Counted from the stretch's first letter, positions 1 through 7,119 are shown. The stretch is DNA of 7,188 bases from Cloacimonetes bacterium UBA4175 (GCA_002379855.1 DFUX01000087.1:6391-13578), one strand, 5' to 3'. A program made the numbers and translations. The notes: generated by a model not told the origin, from the letters alone.

Positions 1-6
1 AAGCCA

Positions 7-35
7 GTAGCAGCAAGGGACGGAGCTATGAAGGA
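7..35 (+). repeat. Left copy of inverted terminal-like repeat
   Basis: Positions 7-35 match the reverse complement of 7150-7178 at 28 of 29 bases; the one difference is G at 17 against A in the other copy. Key segments are GTAGCAGCAA followed by GGACGGAGCTATGAAGGA-like sequence. After five mostly unmatched bases the similarity resumes with AGGAT (41-45 against 7140-7144). Nothing matches clearly outside position 7. It could be half of an inverted repeat bounding a unit, a dispersed intergenic repeat present twice by chance orientation, or the conserved 3' end of a gene entering from the left. The match itself is certain; its nature is not. Confidence 0.85.
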
Positions 36-127
36 AAAATAGGATAATAAGCCTGTTATGTTTTTTACCGCAAGTAGTTCAAGCTGCCCCGACTCCCTCC
101 TGATCTCATGTCCAATTGACCGCTCGT

Positions 128-170
128 TGAACGCCAGGTAATTTCCAGCGCGGCGATCGCTCAGCGTTCA
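128..170. repeat. Small inverted repeat around a GCGATCGC palindrome
   Basis: TGAACGC (128-134) and GCGTTCA (164-170) are exact reverse complements and enclose the 8-base palindrome GCGATCGC (153-160). This could be a protein-binding site or part of a structured transcript. With a 7-base arm and a 29-base interval it could also arise by chance, and no promoter or terminator frames it as an RNA gene. Confidence 0.3.
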
Positions 171-176
171 GTTAGT

Positions 177-194
177 GATCAATCAGCGATCAAT
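177..194. repeat. GATCAAT direct repeat, 11-base period
   Basis: GATCAAT occurs at 177-183 and again at 188-194, one helical turn apart, and a related GATCAAC follows at 291-297. Spacing of one turn is typical of sites for a DNA-binding protein on one face of the helix, but no regulator is encoded nearby and chance cannot be excluded. Confidence 0.3.
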
Positions 195-363
195 GTATGA
201 GGGAGGAAACAGGAGGTATGCCGTCTTGTGGTTTTAACTTAAACTTGTGTGCCTATCCCAAAAAAGCTTATTTGAAAAAACCTGTTAACTGATCAACAAC
301 AAACTATCCGCATGATTGAAGCGAAGGAAAGAATCACCACGCTAAACAGATTTATAAATTCGG

Positions 364-397
364 AACGCTTCTTGCATTATAATCTCATACAACGCTT
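364..397 (+). repeat. AACGCTT direct repeat flanking the -10 box
   Basis: AACGCTT is present at 364-370 and again at 391-397, with the TATAAT box (378-383) between them. The spacing is 27 bases start to start. The second copy overlaps the dyad at 389-408. A protein bound to both copies would cover the promoter, so an operator is a reasonable inference, though no evidence beyond the arrangement exists. Confidence 0.4.
378..383 (+). promoter_or_regulatory. Candidate -10 box for the lipoprotein gene
   Basis: A perfect TATAAT lies 62 bases before the ATG at 446. No recognisable TTGACA-like element sits 16-18 bases upstream (the expected place reads TAAATT), and there is no TG extension. Transcription would start near 389-391, giving a leader of about 55 bases that begins with a short hairpin. 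It is the best promoter candidate in the leader region. Confidence 0.5.
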
Positions 398-408
398 GAA
401 AGTGTTGT
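389..408 (+). promoter_or_regulatory. Dyad at the predicted transcription start (operator or 5' hairpin)
   Basis: ACAACGCT (389-396) and AGTGTTGT (401-408) are complementary over eight positions, one of them a G-T wobble, around a TGAA loop. As RNA it would be a compact hairpin at the 5' end of the message; as DNA it is a near-palindrome just downstream of the -10 box, where repressor sites often lie. The T-run after it is interrupted (TTTGTATT), so a terminator or attenuator is less likely. Confidence 0.4.
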
Positions 409-433
409 TTGTATTCCATAAATGATTATATGT

Positions 434-439
434 GGAGGA
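434..439 (+). promoter_or_regulatory. Ribosome binding site that fixes the lipoprotein start
   Basis: GGAGGA at 434-439 is six bases before ATG 446. This favours that start over the in-frame ATG at 422, which has no Shine-Dalgarno sequence and would put eight extra residues, including a cysteine, ahead of the basic signal-peptide N-terminus. Confidence 0.85.
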
Positions 440-445
440 AACTCA

Positions 446-1462
446 ATGCCCAGGAAGATAGCTATCCTGATGATTATGGTGGCGATATTGCTTTTGGCTG
501 CCTGTGCCAAGCGTAATACCGAGTATCAGCCTGACGAAGCGGTGACCCTTGTAAAGCAGATTCCCGTTGTGGGTAATCCGCTGGATCTCAGCCATGATGA
601 CAGCAGCATCTACGTTGCTCTGGATCAAGGGGGGATAGCGGTCATCAACAGAAACAACTATAACCAGAAATGGTTTACAAACCTGTTCGCGGAAGATGGT
701 TCCATGACCACCCTGGGCAGGATCAAGAAAATTACCGCCTTACCTCAGTTTAACCGCTTGTTCATAAATGAAATCACAGCAACAGACAGGATAACGATAC
801 TGGATATCTCCGACCCTGATACACTTGTTTACAAGTTTAACATTATAGGAGGCACTGGAGGTATCAGGGCTATGGACAGCTTTCCCCTGGATACGCCCAG
901 CGACAACTTCCTGATGGCGGTTGGCTACAGCTCTGGGGATGGGTTCAAGTATGACCGTTACGATGGGAACCATTACAGCGAAAACCAATTCAGAATACTC
1001 ACCCCCGCCACAGCTTCCGGTTTTTTCCTTACCACAGATAAAGTATATATTGCCTGCGAACAGCGCGGTTTGCTGATCTACGACAGAGCAACCCTCCAGT
1101 TACTGGGAGAGCTTGCTGTTCCCGGAGAAGCCCTCAAGGTCAAGGTTGAAGGCAACTACGCCTTCATAGCAAGCCGCCAGGCAGGACTCAATGTGGTGGA
1201 TGTATCCAACCCCGCTGCGCCTGTGAGAGTAGGCGGTTTTGATACTACAGGATATGCAAATTCCATCGACATTTCTGGCAATCTCGCTGCGGTTAGTTCC
1301 GGCAGCGGTGGTGTATATATTTTCGACATAACGAATCCCAAAAGTTTCTTCCTGGTCCAGCAGTTGAACACCATTGGCTACACCAATAACGCCAGGTTCG
1401 TTGGCGATAAACTTGTAGTCGCGGCTCGTGATCAGGGGCTGCTGATTTATGAAATCCATTGA
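446..1462 (+). CDS. LVIVD-repeat beta-propeller lipoprotein
   Basis: The product has 338 residues and begins with a lipoprotein signal peptide: MPRK, a hydrophobic stretch of residues 5-17, and the lipobox L17-A18-A19-C20. Cys20 should be lipidated; Ala at +2 is not the inner-membrane retention Asp known from E. coli, so an outer-membrane location is plausible. The remainder resembles LVIVD repeat proteins, which fold as beta-propellers. Blade-like units recur at GGIAVI (62-67), RITILDISDP (115-124), RGLLIYDR (207-214), AGLNVVDVSNP (246-256) and GGVYIFDITNP (288-298), ending in QGLLIYEI (330-337), which may close the ring with the N-terminal strand. The last three units are the clearest. No catalytic motif is visible, so a binding or scaffold role is likely; the ligand is unknown. 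The gene precedes the large secreted C25-type protein by 74 bases with a terminator between them. The fold assignment is firm, the function open. Confidence 0.85.
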   Translation: MPRKIAILMIMVAILLLAACAKRNTEYQPDEAVTLVKQIPVVGNPLDLSHDDSSIYVALDQGGIAVINRNNYNQKWFTNLFAEDGSMTTLGRIKKITALPQFNRLFINEITATDRITILDISDPDTLVYKFNIIGGTGGIRAMDSFPLDTPSDNFLMAVGYSSGDGFKYDRYDGNHYSENQFRILTPATASGFFLTTDKVYIACEQRGLLIYDRATLQLLGELAVPGEALKVKVEGNYAFIASRQAGLNVVDVSNPAAPVRVGGFDTTGYANSIDISGNLAAVSSGSGGVYIFDITNPKSFFLVQQLNTIGYTNNARFVGDKLVVAARDQGLLIYEIH

Positions 1463-1463
1463 T

Positions 1464-1472
1464 TGTTACAAT
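1464..1472 (+). promoter_or_regulatory. Possible extended -10 promoter for the large surface protein
   Basis: TGTTACAAT right after the lipoprotein stop codon fits an extended -10 element (TG, one base, then TACAAT with five of six consensus bases). No good -35 is visible. A start near 1479 would lie upstream of the terminator hairpin at 1488-1506, so any transcript reaching the next gene would have to pass through it. Few other places exist for a promoter before the ATG at 1537, but the match is short and unproven. Confidence 0.3.
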
Positions 1473-1487
1473 AACCAAACACCAAAA

Positions 1488-1512
1488 CCTGAAGCCTTGC
1501 TTCAGGTTTTTT
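1488..1512 (+). terminator. Rho-independent terminator between the two genes
   Basis: CCTGAAGC (1488-1495) pairs perfectly with GCTTCAGG (1499-1506) over a CTT loop, followed directly by six Ts (1507-1512). Four As (1484-1487) precede the stem and can extend it against the T-tract. It lies 25 bases after the lipoprotein stop and ends 24 bases before the next start codon, so it should separate expression of the two genes or act as a leader hairpin for the second. Confidence 0.85.
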
Positions 1513-1525
1513 GGCTTACAGCATA

Positions 1526-1530
1526 AAGGA
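1526..1530 (+). promoter_or_regulatory. Ribosome binding site that fixes the large-protein start
   Basis: AAGGA at 1526-1530 is six bases before ATG 1537. This start places a clean signal peptide at the N-terminus. The frame stays open upstream to a TTG at 1459, but that stretch is read through the terminator and is not credible as protein. Confidence 0.8.
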
Positions 1531-1536
1531 AACTGT

Positions 1537-4500
1537 ATGAAACAAATCACTTTAATCCTTCTTTGCACTCTGATGCTGTTTGCTGGCGTTCTGTATGCCA
1601 GCAACGAAAATGCTGAGCCCCGTTTTTCCGTTATGAGATCTGGCCAGCGGCAGATTAGCCTCTCGCTGTCAACTCCACAACCGATGATACAGGAGCTTAT
1701 CCAAGCCGGCAAAGCTGTGAAAGATATTTCTGTTGAAAACACCTGCTCAACCGCCGACGCCGGACAACCCCAACTTCCCATCATCAGCACGCTGATTGCC
1801 ATCCCTCCCCAGGGCGGAGTTGCTTTCAACTTCACTTATGGCAGTGTGGAGAGCGTTCCTTTGCAGAATCCTATGCTTTACGAACAGGAAGATCAGTTGA
1901 TCGCTTCCGGTATCTTTGCTGGTGATGACGGCATCTACCCCTCCCAGTTGGTCCAGGTTTCTGAGCCCGCAATTATCAGGGATTTCCGGGTTGTTCAGAT
2001 CAATGCCTATCCCTATCGCTATGATCATCAGAACCGACAACTGCTCATATATCACGACCTTCAGGTCGATCTCAGTTTCAATGACGAACCCGGCCTTAAT
2101 GAATTGCCGGATTATACAACTTACAGCTACTCATTCAGAAATATCTATGAAGCCCAGATAAGCAACTTTGCAGAATACAGGGAACTGGTTGTAGCTCCTG
2201 CCCAAGCCAGGATCCTGCTGATTTACGGCAATAACTCGGATTCTATCTTCATGGCTAAGCTAAATGAGTTTGTGGCTTGGAAACGCCAAAAAGGCTTTGA
2301 TGTGAATGTGGTCAGCACCCAAGTAACCGGCACATCCAACACCAACATTAAAAATTACATTCAGAACCAATACAACAACGTTTCCACCCGCCCCGATTAC
2401 ATTATACTATTAGGCGACACCACTGGCAGCTATGCCATTCCAACCTGGATGGAAAACATGAGTAGCTACAATGGAGCCGGAGACTATCCATACACCCATC
2501 TGGCAGGAAACGACCTGCTGGGTGATGTAATGATCGGCAGGATTTCCGCGGAGAATCTTTCGCAATTGGCCACCATCTTCAGTAAGATCTACGCTTATGA
2601 AAAGAACATCAACACAGCCCCGGACGCCGCCGCATGGCTCAACCGGATATTGCTTATAGGTGATACCTACCAATCGGGCATCTCCACGATCTACAATAAT
2701 AAATACATTCGCGAGATGTCCAAAAAAGTGAATCCGGACTACAGCTACATTGAGAACTACACTGGAGGATTTAGCGGAACAATCAACTCAGGTATCAACC
2801 AAGGCGTGAGTTTTTTCAATTACCGCGGCTGGATCAATATGAGTGGTTGGAGTCCTTCCAATAGCCTCAGTAATGGCCCTCGTTTACCTCACGCGGTGAT
2901 CCTGACTTGCAGCACAGGCTCTTTCAACTATACCAGCACCTCCGAAGATTTTATCCGTCTGGGCACAGAAGCCCAACCCAAGGGAGCCCTCACCGCGATC
3001 GGCATGGCAACCAGCGGAACACATACCATGTTCAACAACGCTTTGTGCACTGGTATCTTTGACGGAATCTTCCTTTACAATATGCGCACCATGGGCGAGG
3101 CTCTGCTCAATGGCCGCCTCTATATTTGGAATATCTATGGCGCTTCCCACGCCAATCAGACAAACTATTTCGCTCATTGGTGCAACCTGATGGGTGATCC
3201 TACCGTGGAGACTTTCATCGGGATTCCCGGCAACCTCAATATTTCTGCTCCGGCCTCGGTTCCCGTTGGCACTTCGCTGGTCGATATAACTGTCACAGAT
3301 GACAACGGCTCGCCACTGGAAAACGTGAGCGTTACCTTATATAACGACGGTTACGGCAACGTTGTTGCCAAGGGTTTCACCGATGCCCAAGGCGTTGTTA
3401 CTCTGAACATACCCAACTTTGTGAATTCCCAGATCTTGGTAACTGCATCCAAACATGACTATAAGCCTGCTCAACAGCATATAGAAATGGACATGCAGGG
3501 AGCTCTGGTTTACTTCGATAAGTTCACGGCGGATGATGGCAGCTCAGGCTCTCAGGGCAACTCGGATTCTTTCATCAACGGAGGCGAAACTATCGCCCTC
3601 AACGTGATGGTGAAGAATACCACCGCTCAGACCATCACCGGGATTACCAGCCAACTGAGCACTGCTGACCCCTATATCACCATTGTGAACGGACAAAGCT
3701 CCTACCCAATCACAGCTCCGGAATCTATCAACACAAATACCACTCCTTTCCTGTTCACGGTGGCGGAAAACATTCCCTCTTTTCACGATTTCAGGCTCAC
3801 TCTGGATCTGGAGGATGACTTGGGGACAGATTATCAGGTGATCTTCCACCTTGGCGCATTCAACGGCAATCTGAGTGTGGCTGACTACAGTATCAATGCT
3901 GGAGGGAACAATGTATTGGATCCCTCGGAGAACGGAGTTTTGAATATCAGCGTCATCAACAGCTCGGTGTTTGGCTTGCAGGATATATATGGAGAGCTGA
4001 AGTCGCTCAACGATCTGGTTCAGGTGACCGATTCCCTTTCCTGGTTTGGAAGCTTCCCCGCCGGGATGACTGTTCCCTCTGTAGATGGTTTCGGTCTTTT
4101 TGCACGACCTCAGCTGATTCCCGGGATGACTATTCCCTTCAGGCTACGCCTATTTAACGCGAGTGGATTTGAGCAGCATGCCTATTTCAACATTCCCATC
4201 GGAACGGTAGCGCAGAACACACCGCTTGGCCCTGATGAATATGGCTACTTTATCTATGACGTATCGGATGTCAATTATCCTGATTGCCCAAGCTATGAAT
4301 GGATTGAAATCGTGCCCAGCCTGGGAGGCAGCGGAACCCTGATCACTGGGCTTAACGACTCCGGAATCTCAGGAGATGAGGGAGACCAGGTGGACAGCGA
4401 TGTCCTGGAGGTGGTGGATCTACCCTTCCCCTTCACCTTCTATGGCGTGCAATACAATCAGATCACGGTTTGCGTGAACGGTTTCATTGCCATGGGAGTC

Positions 4501-6987
4501 ACCGAGGATGGCGAATTCCGCAACGGCCGGATGCCGGGAGGGCAGGGTCCTTCCCCTATGATAGCGCCGTTTTGGGATGATTTGATTATCACTGGAGGAG
4601 GTGGCATCTATCGCTATTACGATTCCTCAAACCATCTCTTTATTATTCAATACCAAAACTTGAAAAATGGCTACAACCGAACTTCCGAAGAGACTTTCCA
4701 AGTGATCTTTTATGATCCGGTCTATCATCCAACCAGTATGGACGATGGCAAGATCAAAATCCAGTATAAAGTGTTCAACAATGTGGATGTGGGAAGCAGC
4801 GGTGGATATACGCCTAGACATGGTAACTACGCTACCGTGGGTATTCGCGACCACACCAACAAAAGAGGGCTGGAGTACACCTATAACAATCAATATCCCC
4901 TGGCGGCGCAACCACTGGGCCACAACAAGGCCCTCCTGATCACCACTGTGCCAATGCTTTATCAGACTCCACACTTGGTGGTGGGCGAGCTGATTGTTAA
5001 CGATGCCAACGCCGACAATGTGTTGGAACCGGGAGAAAGCGCAAATCTGGGTCTCAAACTAAACAACCTTGGCATGGATACCGCGACCTCAGTGACCGTG
5101 ACTGCTTCCACCCTGAGCCCCTACATTACAATATCCAACCCCTCAAGCAGCTATCCTGATATCTGTGGCAGCGGTTCAGCGGTCAACATCGAGCCCATCG
5201 CTGTTACTCTTAGCCCGGACTGCCCTGACGGCATATCCATCCCGATCCAATTTTATGTAGAAATTGAAGGTAACAGCTGGACCTATCAACAAAGCGTTCA
5301 GGTTTTCCGCGCGCAACTGAGCATGGCCTCGGTGTTCATCAACGATGTTCAGGGTAACTGTAATGGCCTTGCTGAACCCGGCGAAACCTTCAAGATGGTG
5401 GTGAACTATGAAAACACGTCAGATGTTGCCATCTACAACCTCACCAGCAATATCATGAGCCTCAGCGAAGATGTTTTCATCGCCAACCCCCAGCAACTGA
5501 TCAACCAGATACCTGCCCGGAGCACCTTGCAGGTTGTGTATAATGTAAGCCTCACCAGCAATGTGATTGTTGGCAACAACATCACCTTTTATCTCACTTA
5601 TCTGGGCGACCAGATCCCCGCGCATAATGAGCAATTGTTGCTCAGCGTTGGCACCACAGGCATGATGAACGACTTCGAGAGCAGTGATGGTGGTTTCATG
5701 CCTTCCCCTACTAACAACACCTGGCAGTGGGGTGAGGATAATATTGCCGGTTCACACTCCGGAAGCAAGGTTTGGGGCACCGTCATAAATGCCCAGTATT
5801 CCAACAACGCCAATTGGACACTCAGCTCGCCCGATGTCTTTATTGGAGCGAACTTCATCCTGGAATTCTGGCACTGGTACAATATGGAAAACAACTACGA
5901 CGGCGGCAATGTGAAAATATCCACAAACAACGGTGGAACCTGGACTCTGCTCACTCCGCTGGAAGGATACACGCACTCCAATGTCTCCGTCCTCAACGGG
6001 CCCGGATTCTCTGGCGTTAGCCAGGGCTGGGTGCAATCCAGATATGATCTTGGCGCTTATCAAAACCAGAATGTGAAATTCCGCTGGACTTTTGCCTCGG
6101 ATTCCTCTGTGCAGGCTCGGGGCTGGTACATCGACGACGTTCAGACCACTGGTTATTTTCCCTTTGCCGGCGAGATCAGCGGCGTGGTGGCAAGCCCAAA
6201 TAGTGAGCTTGACTTGAGCCTGGTGAAGATCAAAAACGCCGATGGCTTTACAACCCAACCTGATAACAGCGGCCAGTACGCCCTCTATTTACCCACGGGA
6301 CTCCATAGTGTGGAAGCTTCCGCGCCTGGATACAAGGCTGAAACTGTCTATCCTGTGGATTTGAGCGTCACCTCCCCGGTGTTGAACCAAAACTTCGATC
6401 TGGATTGGCTGGCTCCCGCCGTCTCTCATGGATGGGGCGTGTTGCGGGACACACTGAGAATCACCTGGAATGCACCCCAAGAGACGCAATATCCTATCAA
6501 CGGCTATGAAGTGTATCGCAGGCTGAACTCAGGACGCTATGAACTAATGGAGATGTGCACCGGTACCGAATACGTGGAAGCTCTTGCTATATTGGGTTCC
6601 TATTCTTATTATATTGTAACCGTCTATTCGGTTGGCACCAGCCTGCCAACGGGACCCATCGAATTCTCATTTCCAATCACCGAGGGTGAGGATCCGGAAA
6701 CCCCTGCTCTGGTCACACGGTTGCTGCAGAACTATCCCAACCCATTCAATCCGAGCACCACGATCTCTTTCGACCTGGCGAAAAACTCCCATGTGAAGCT
6801 GAGTGTGTATAACCTGCGCGGACAATTGGTGAAGACCCTCGCCAGCGGCGATTTGGCTGCCGGACACCACCATCTGATCTGGAACGGGACTGACTCCCGC
6901 AACAGAACCGTAGCTTCAGGCGTATACCTGTTCAGACTTGAAGCGGGCAATTATATTTCCACCCGTAAAATGATGCTCATCAAGTGA
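1537..6987 (+). CDS. Secreted multidomain C25 (gingipain-like) protein with sorting domain
   Basis: The product has 1816 residues. A signal peptide (likely cut after Ala21) precedes a C25-type propeptide (about 27-200) and a gingipain-like domain (about 222-563) with DYIILLGD (287-294), GDVMIGR (329-335), NYRGW (428-432), LTCSTGSF (456-463) and GDPT (553-556). Cys458 aligns with the catalytic Cys of gingipain R; the catalytic His position of NYTGHG is Trp432 here, so activity is doubtful. Next come an Ig-like module (565-655), CARDB-like modules (about 657-890), a nidogen-like region with LPFPFTFYG and APFWDD (about 905-1145), two more CARDB-like modules (1146-1372), a MAM-like jelly roll (about 1379-1545), a carboxypeptidase-regulatory-like module (1546-1625), fibronectin III (1626-1715) and a type IX/FlgD-like sorting domain (1729-1816). 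It is expected to be exported by type IX secretion and surface-held or released. It may act as adhesin, protease or processed polyprotein. Module borders are approximate; the fold call is strong, activity is not. Confidence 0.88.
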   Translation: MKQITLILLCTLMLFAGVLYASNENAEPRFSVMRSGQRQISLSLSTPQPMIQELIQAGKAVKDISVENTCSTADAGQPQLPIISTLIAIPPQGGVAFNFTYGSVESVPLQNPMLYEQEDQLIASGIFAGDDGIYPSQLVQVSEPAIIRDFRVVQINAYPYRYDHQNRQLLIYHDLQVDLSFNDEPGLNELPDYTTYSYSFRNIYEAQISNFAEYRELVVAPAQARILLIYGNNSDSIFMAKLNEFVAWKRQKGFDVNVVSTQVTGTSNTNIKNYIQNQYNNVSTRPDYIILLGDTTGSYAIPTWMENMSSYNGAGDYPYTHLAGNDLLGDVMIGRISAENLSQLATIFSKIYAYEKNINTAPDAAAWLNRILLIGDTYQSGISTIYNNKYIREMSKKVNPDYSYIENYTGGFSGTINSGINQGVSFFNYRGWINMSGWSPSNSLSNGPRLPHAVILTCSTGSFNYTSTSEDFIRLGTEAQPKGALTAIGMATSGTHTMFNNALCTGIFDGIFLYNMRTMGEALLNGRLYIWNIYGASHANQTNYFAHWCNLMGDPTVETFIGIPGNLNISAPASVPVGTSLVDITVTDDNGSPLENVSVTLYNDGYGNVVAKGFTDAQGVVTLNIPNFVNSQILVTASKHDYKPAQQHIEMDMQGALVYFDKFTADDGSSGSQGNSDSFINGGETIALNVMVKNTTAQTITGITSQLSTADPYITIVNGQSSYPITAPESINTNTTPFLFTVAENIPSFHDFRLTLDLEDDLGTDYQVIFHLGAFNGNLSVADYSINAGGNNVLDPSENGVLNISVINSSVFGLQDIYGELKSLNDLVQVTDSLSWFGSFPAGMTVPSVDGFGLFARPQLIPGMTIPFRLRLFNASGFEQHAYFNIPIGTVAQNTPLGPDEYGYFIYDVSDVNYPDCPSYEWIEIVPSLGGSGTLITGLNDSGISGDEGDQVDSDVLEVVDLPFPFTFYGVQYNQITVCVNGFIAMGVTEDGEFRNGRMPGGQGPSPMIAPFWDDLIITGGGGIYRYYDSSNHLFIIQYQNLKNGYNRTSEETFQVIFYDPVYHPTSMDDGKIKIQYKVFNNVDVGSSGGYTPRHGNYATVGIRDHTNKRGLEYTYNNQYPLAAQPLGHNKALLITTVPMLYQTPHLVVGELIVNDANADNVLEPGESANLGLKLNNLGMDTATSVTVTASTLSPYITISNPSSSYPDICGSGSAVNIEPIAVTLSPDCPDGISIPIQFYVEIEGNSWTYQQSVQVFRAQLSMASVFINDVQGNCNGLAEPGETFKMVVNYENTSDVAIYNLTSNIMSLSEDVFIANPQQLINQIPARSTLQVVYNVSLTSNVIVGNNITFYLTYLGDQIPAHNEQLLLSVGTTGMMNDFESSDGGFMPSPTNNTWQWGEDNIAGSHSGSKVWGTVINAQYSNNANWTLSSPDVFIGANFILEFWHWYNMENNYDGGNVKISTNNGGTWTLLTPLEGYTHSNVSVLNGPGFSGVSQGWVQSRYDLGAYQNQNVKFRWTFASDSSVQARGWYIDDVQTTGYFPFAGEISGVVASPNSELDLSLVKIKNADGFTTQPDNSGQYALYLPTGLHSVEASAPGYKAETVYPVDLSVTSPVLNQNFDLDWLAPAVSHGWGVLRDTLRITWNAPQETQYPINGYEVYRRLNSGRYELMEMCTGTEYVEALAILGSYSYYIVTVYSVGTSLPTGPIEFSFPITEGEDPETPALVTRLLQNYPNPFNPSTTISFDLAKNSHVKLSVYNLRGQLVKTLASGDLAAGHHHLIWNGTDSRNRTVASGVYLFRLEAGNYISTRKMMLIK

Positions 6988-7011
6988 CGCAAAAGATATA
7001 CCCCACAACGT

Positions 7012-7047
7012 AGCAAAGGGATGGATTTTCCATCCCTTTGCTTTTTT
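7012..7047 (+). terminator. Strong rho-independent terminator after the large gene
   Basis: AGCAAAGGGATGG (7012-7024) pairs perfectly with CCATCCCTTTGCT (7030-7042) across a five-base ATTTT loop, and a run of six Ts covers 7042-7047. It begins 24 bases after the stop codon at 6985-6987. This should end the transcript of the surface-protein gene. Confidence 0.92.
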
Positions 7048-7061
7048 ATACAAGACATATA

Positions 7062-7067
7062 TTGACA
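7062..7067 (+). promoter_or_regulatory. Isolated TTGACA, possible -35 element
   Basis: A perfect TTGACA stands 14 bases after the terminator T-tract. The sequence 17 bases downstream (GATTGA, 7085-7090) is a poor -10, so it is only a candidate for a promoter reading rightward out of the window. Confidence 0.2.
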
Positions 7068-7110
7068 AGTCATAAAAGATCCGTGATTGAAAAGAATGCA
7101 AGCAAAATAG

Positions 7111-7119
7111 TGTTACATT
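7111..7119 (+). promoter_or_regulatory. Possible extended -10 element reading out of the window
   Basis: TGTTACATT resembles an extended -10 (TG, one base, TACATT) and shares TGTTACA with the element after the lipoprotein gene at 1464-1470. The nearest -35-like hexamer, TTGAAA at 7087-7092, is 21 bases away, which is too far for a standard promoter. It would serve a gene beyond the right edge, if any. Confidence 0.2.

Larger units (their letters stand above)
46..445. other. Leader region without a convincing gene
   Basis: About 400 bases lie between the left repeat and the first start codon. No open frame of useful length with a well-spaced ribosome binding site is present. The stretch appears more A+T-rich by eye than the genes. 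It contains a small inverted repeat around a GCGATCGC palindrome (128-170), two GATCAAT copies 11 bases apart (177-194), a purine-rich GGGAGG...AGGAGG stretch (201-216), and the likely promoter of the lipoprotein gene (TATAAT at 378-383). The T-run at 61-66 is not preceded by a good hairpin, so I do not call a terminator there. Confidence 0.6.

Noticed and set aside
46..66. Possible terminator at the T-run 61-66
   Set aside because: Only a four-base ATAA/TTAT stem with an eight-base loop precedes it, too weak for a terminator.
218..292. 24-codon open frame starting at ATG 218 after a purine-rich AGGAGG
   Set aside because: AGGAGG is only one base from the ATG, too close to work, and the alternative GGGAGG is 11 bases away. 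The frame is short, has no recognisable features and could be chance.
422..445. Earlier ATG at 422 as the lipoprotein start
   Set aside because: It lacks a ribosome binding site and adds MIICGGNS before the signal peptide; ATG 446 has GGAGGA at ideal spacing and gives a standard lipoprotein signal.
1459..1536. Upstream TTG start extending the large protein by 26 residues
   Set aside because: The extension overlaps the preceding stop codon and is translated from the terminator hairpin; the signal peptide would become internal.
5437..5563. CCTCACCAGCAAT occurring at about 5439 and 5551
   Set aside because: It encodes the similar segments NLTSN and SLTSN in the same module type; 13 bases can be explained by codon preference.
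5752..6258. 168-codon minus-strand frame inside the large gene
   Set aside because: It lies wholly antisense to the MAM-like module of a strongly supported coding sequence and shows no domain features.
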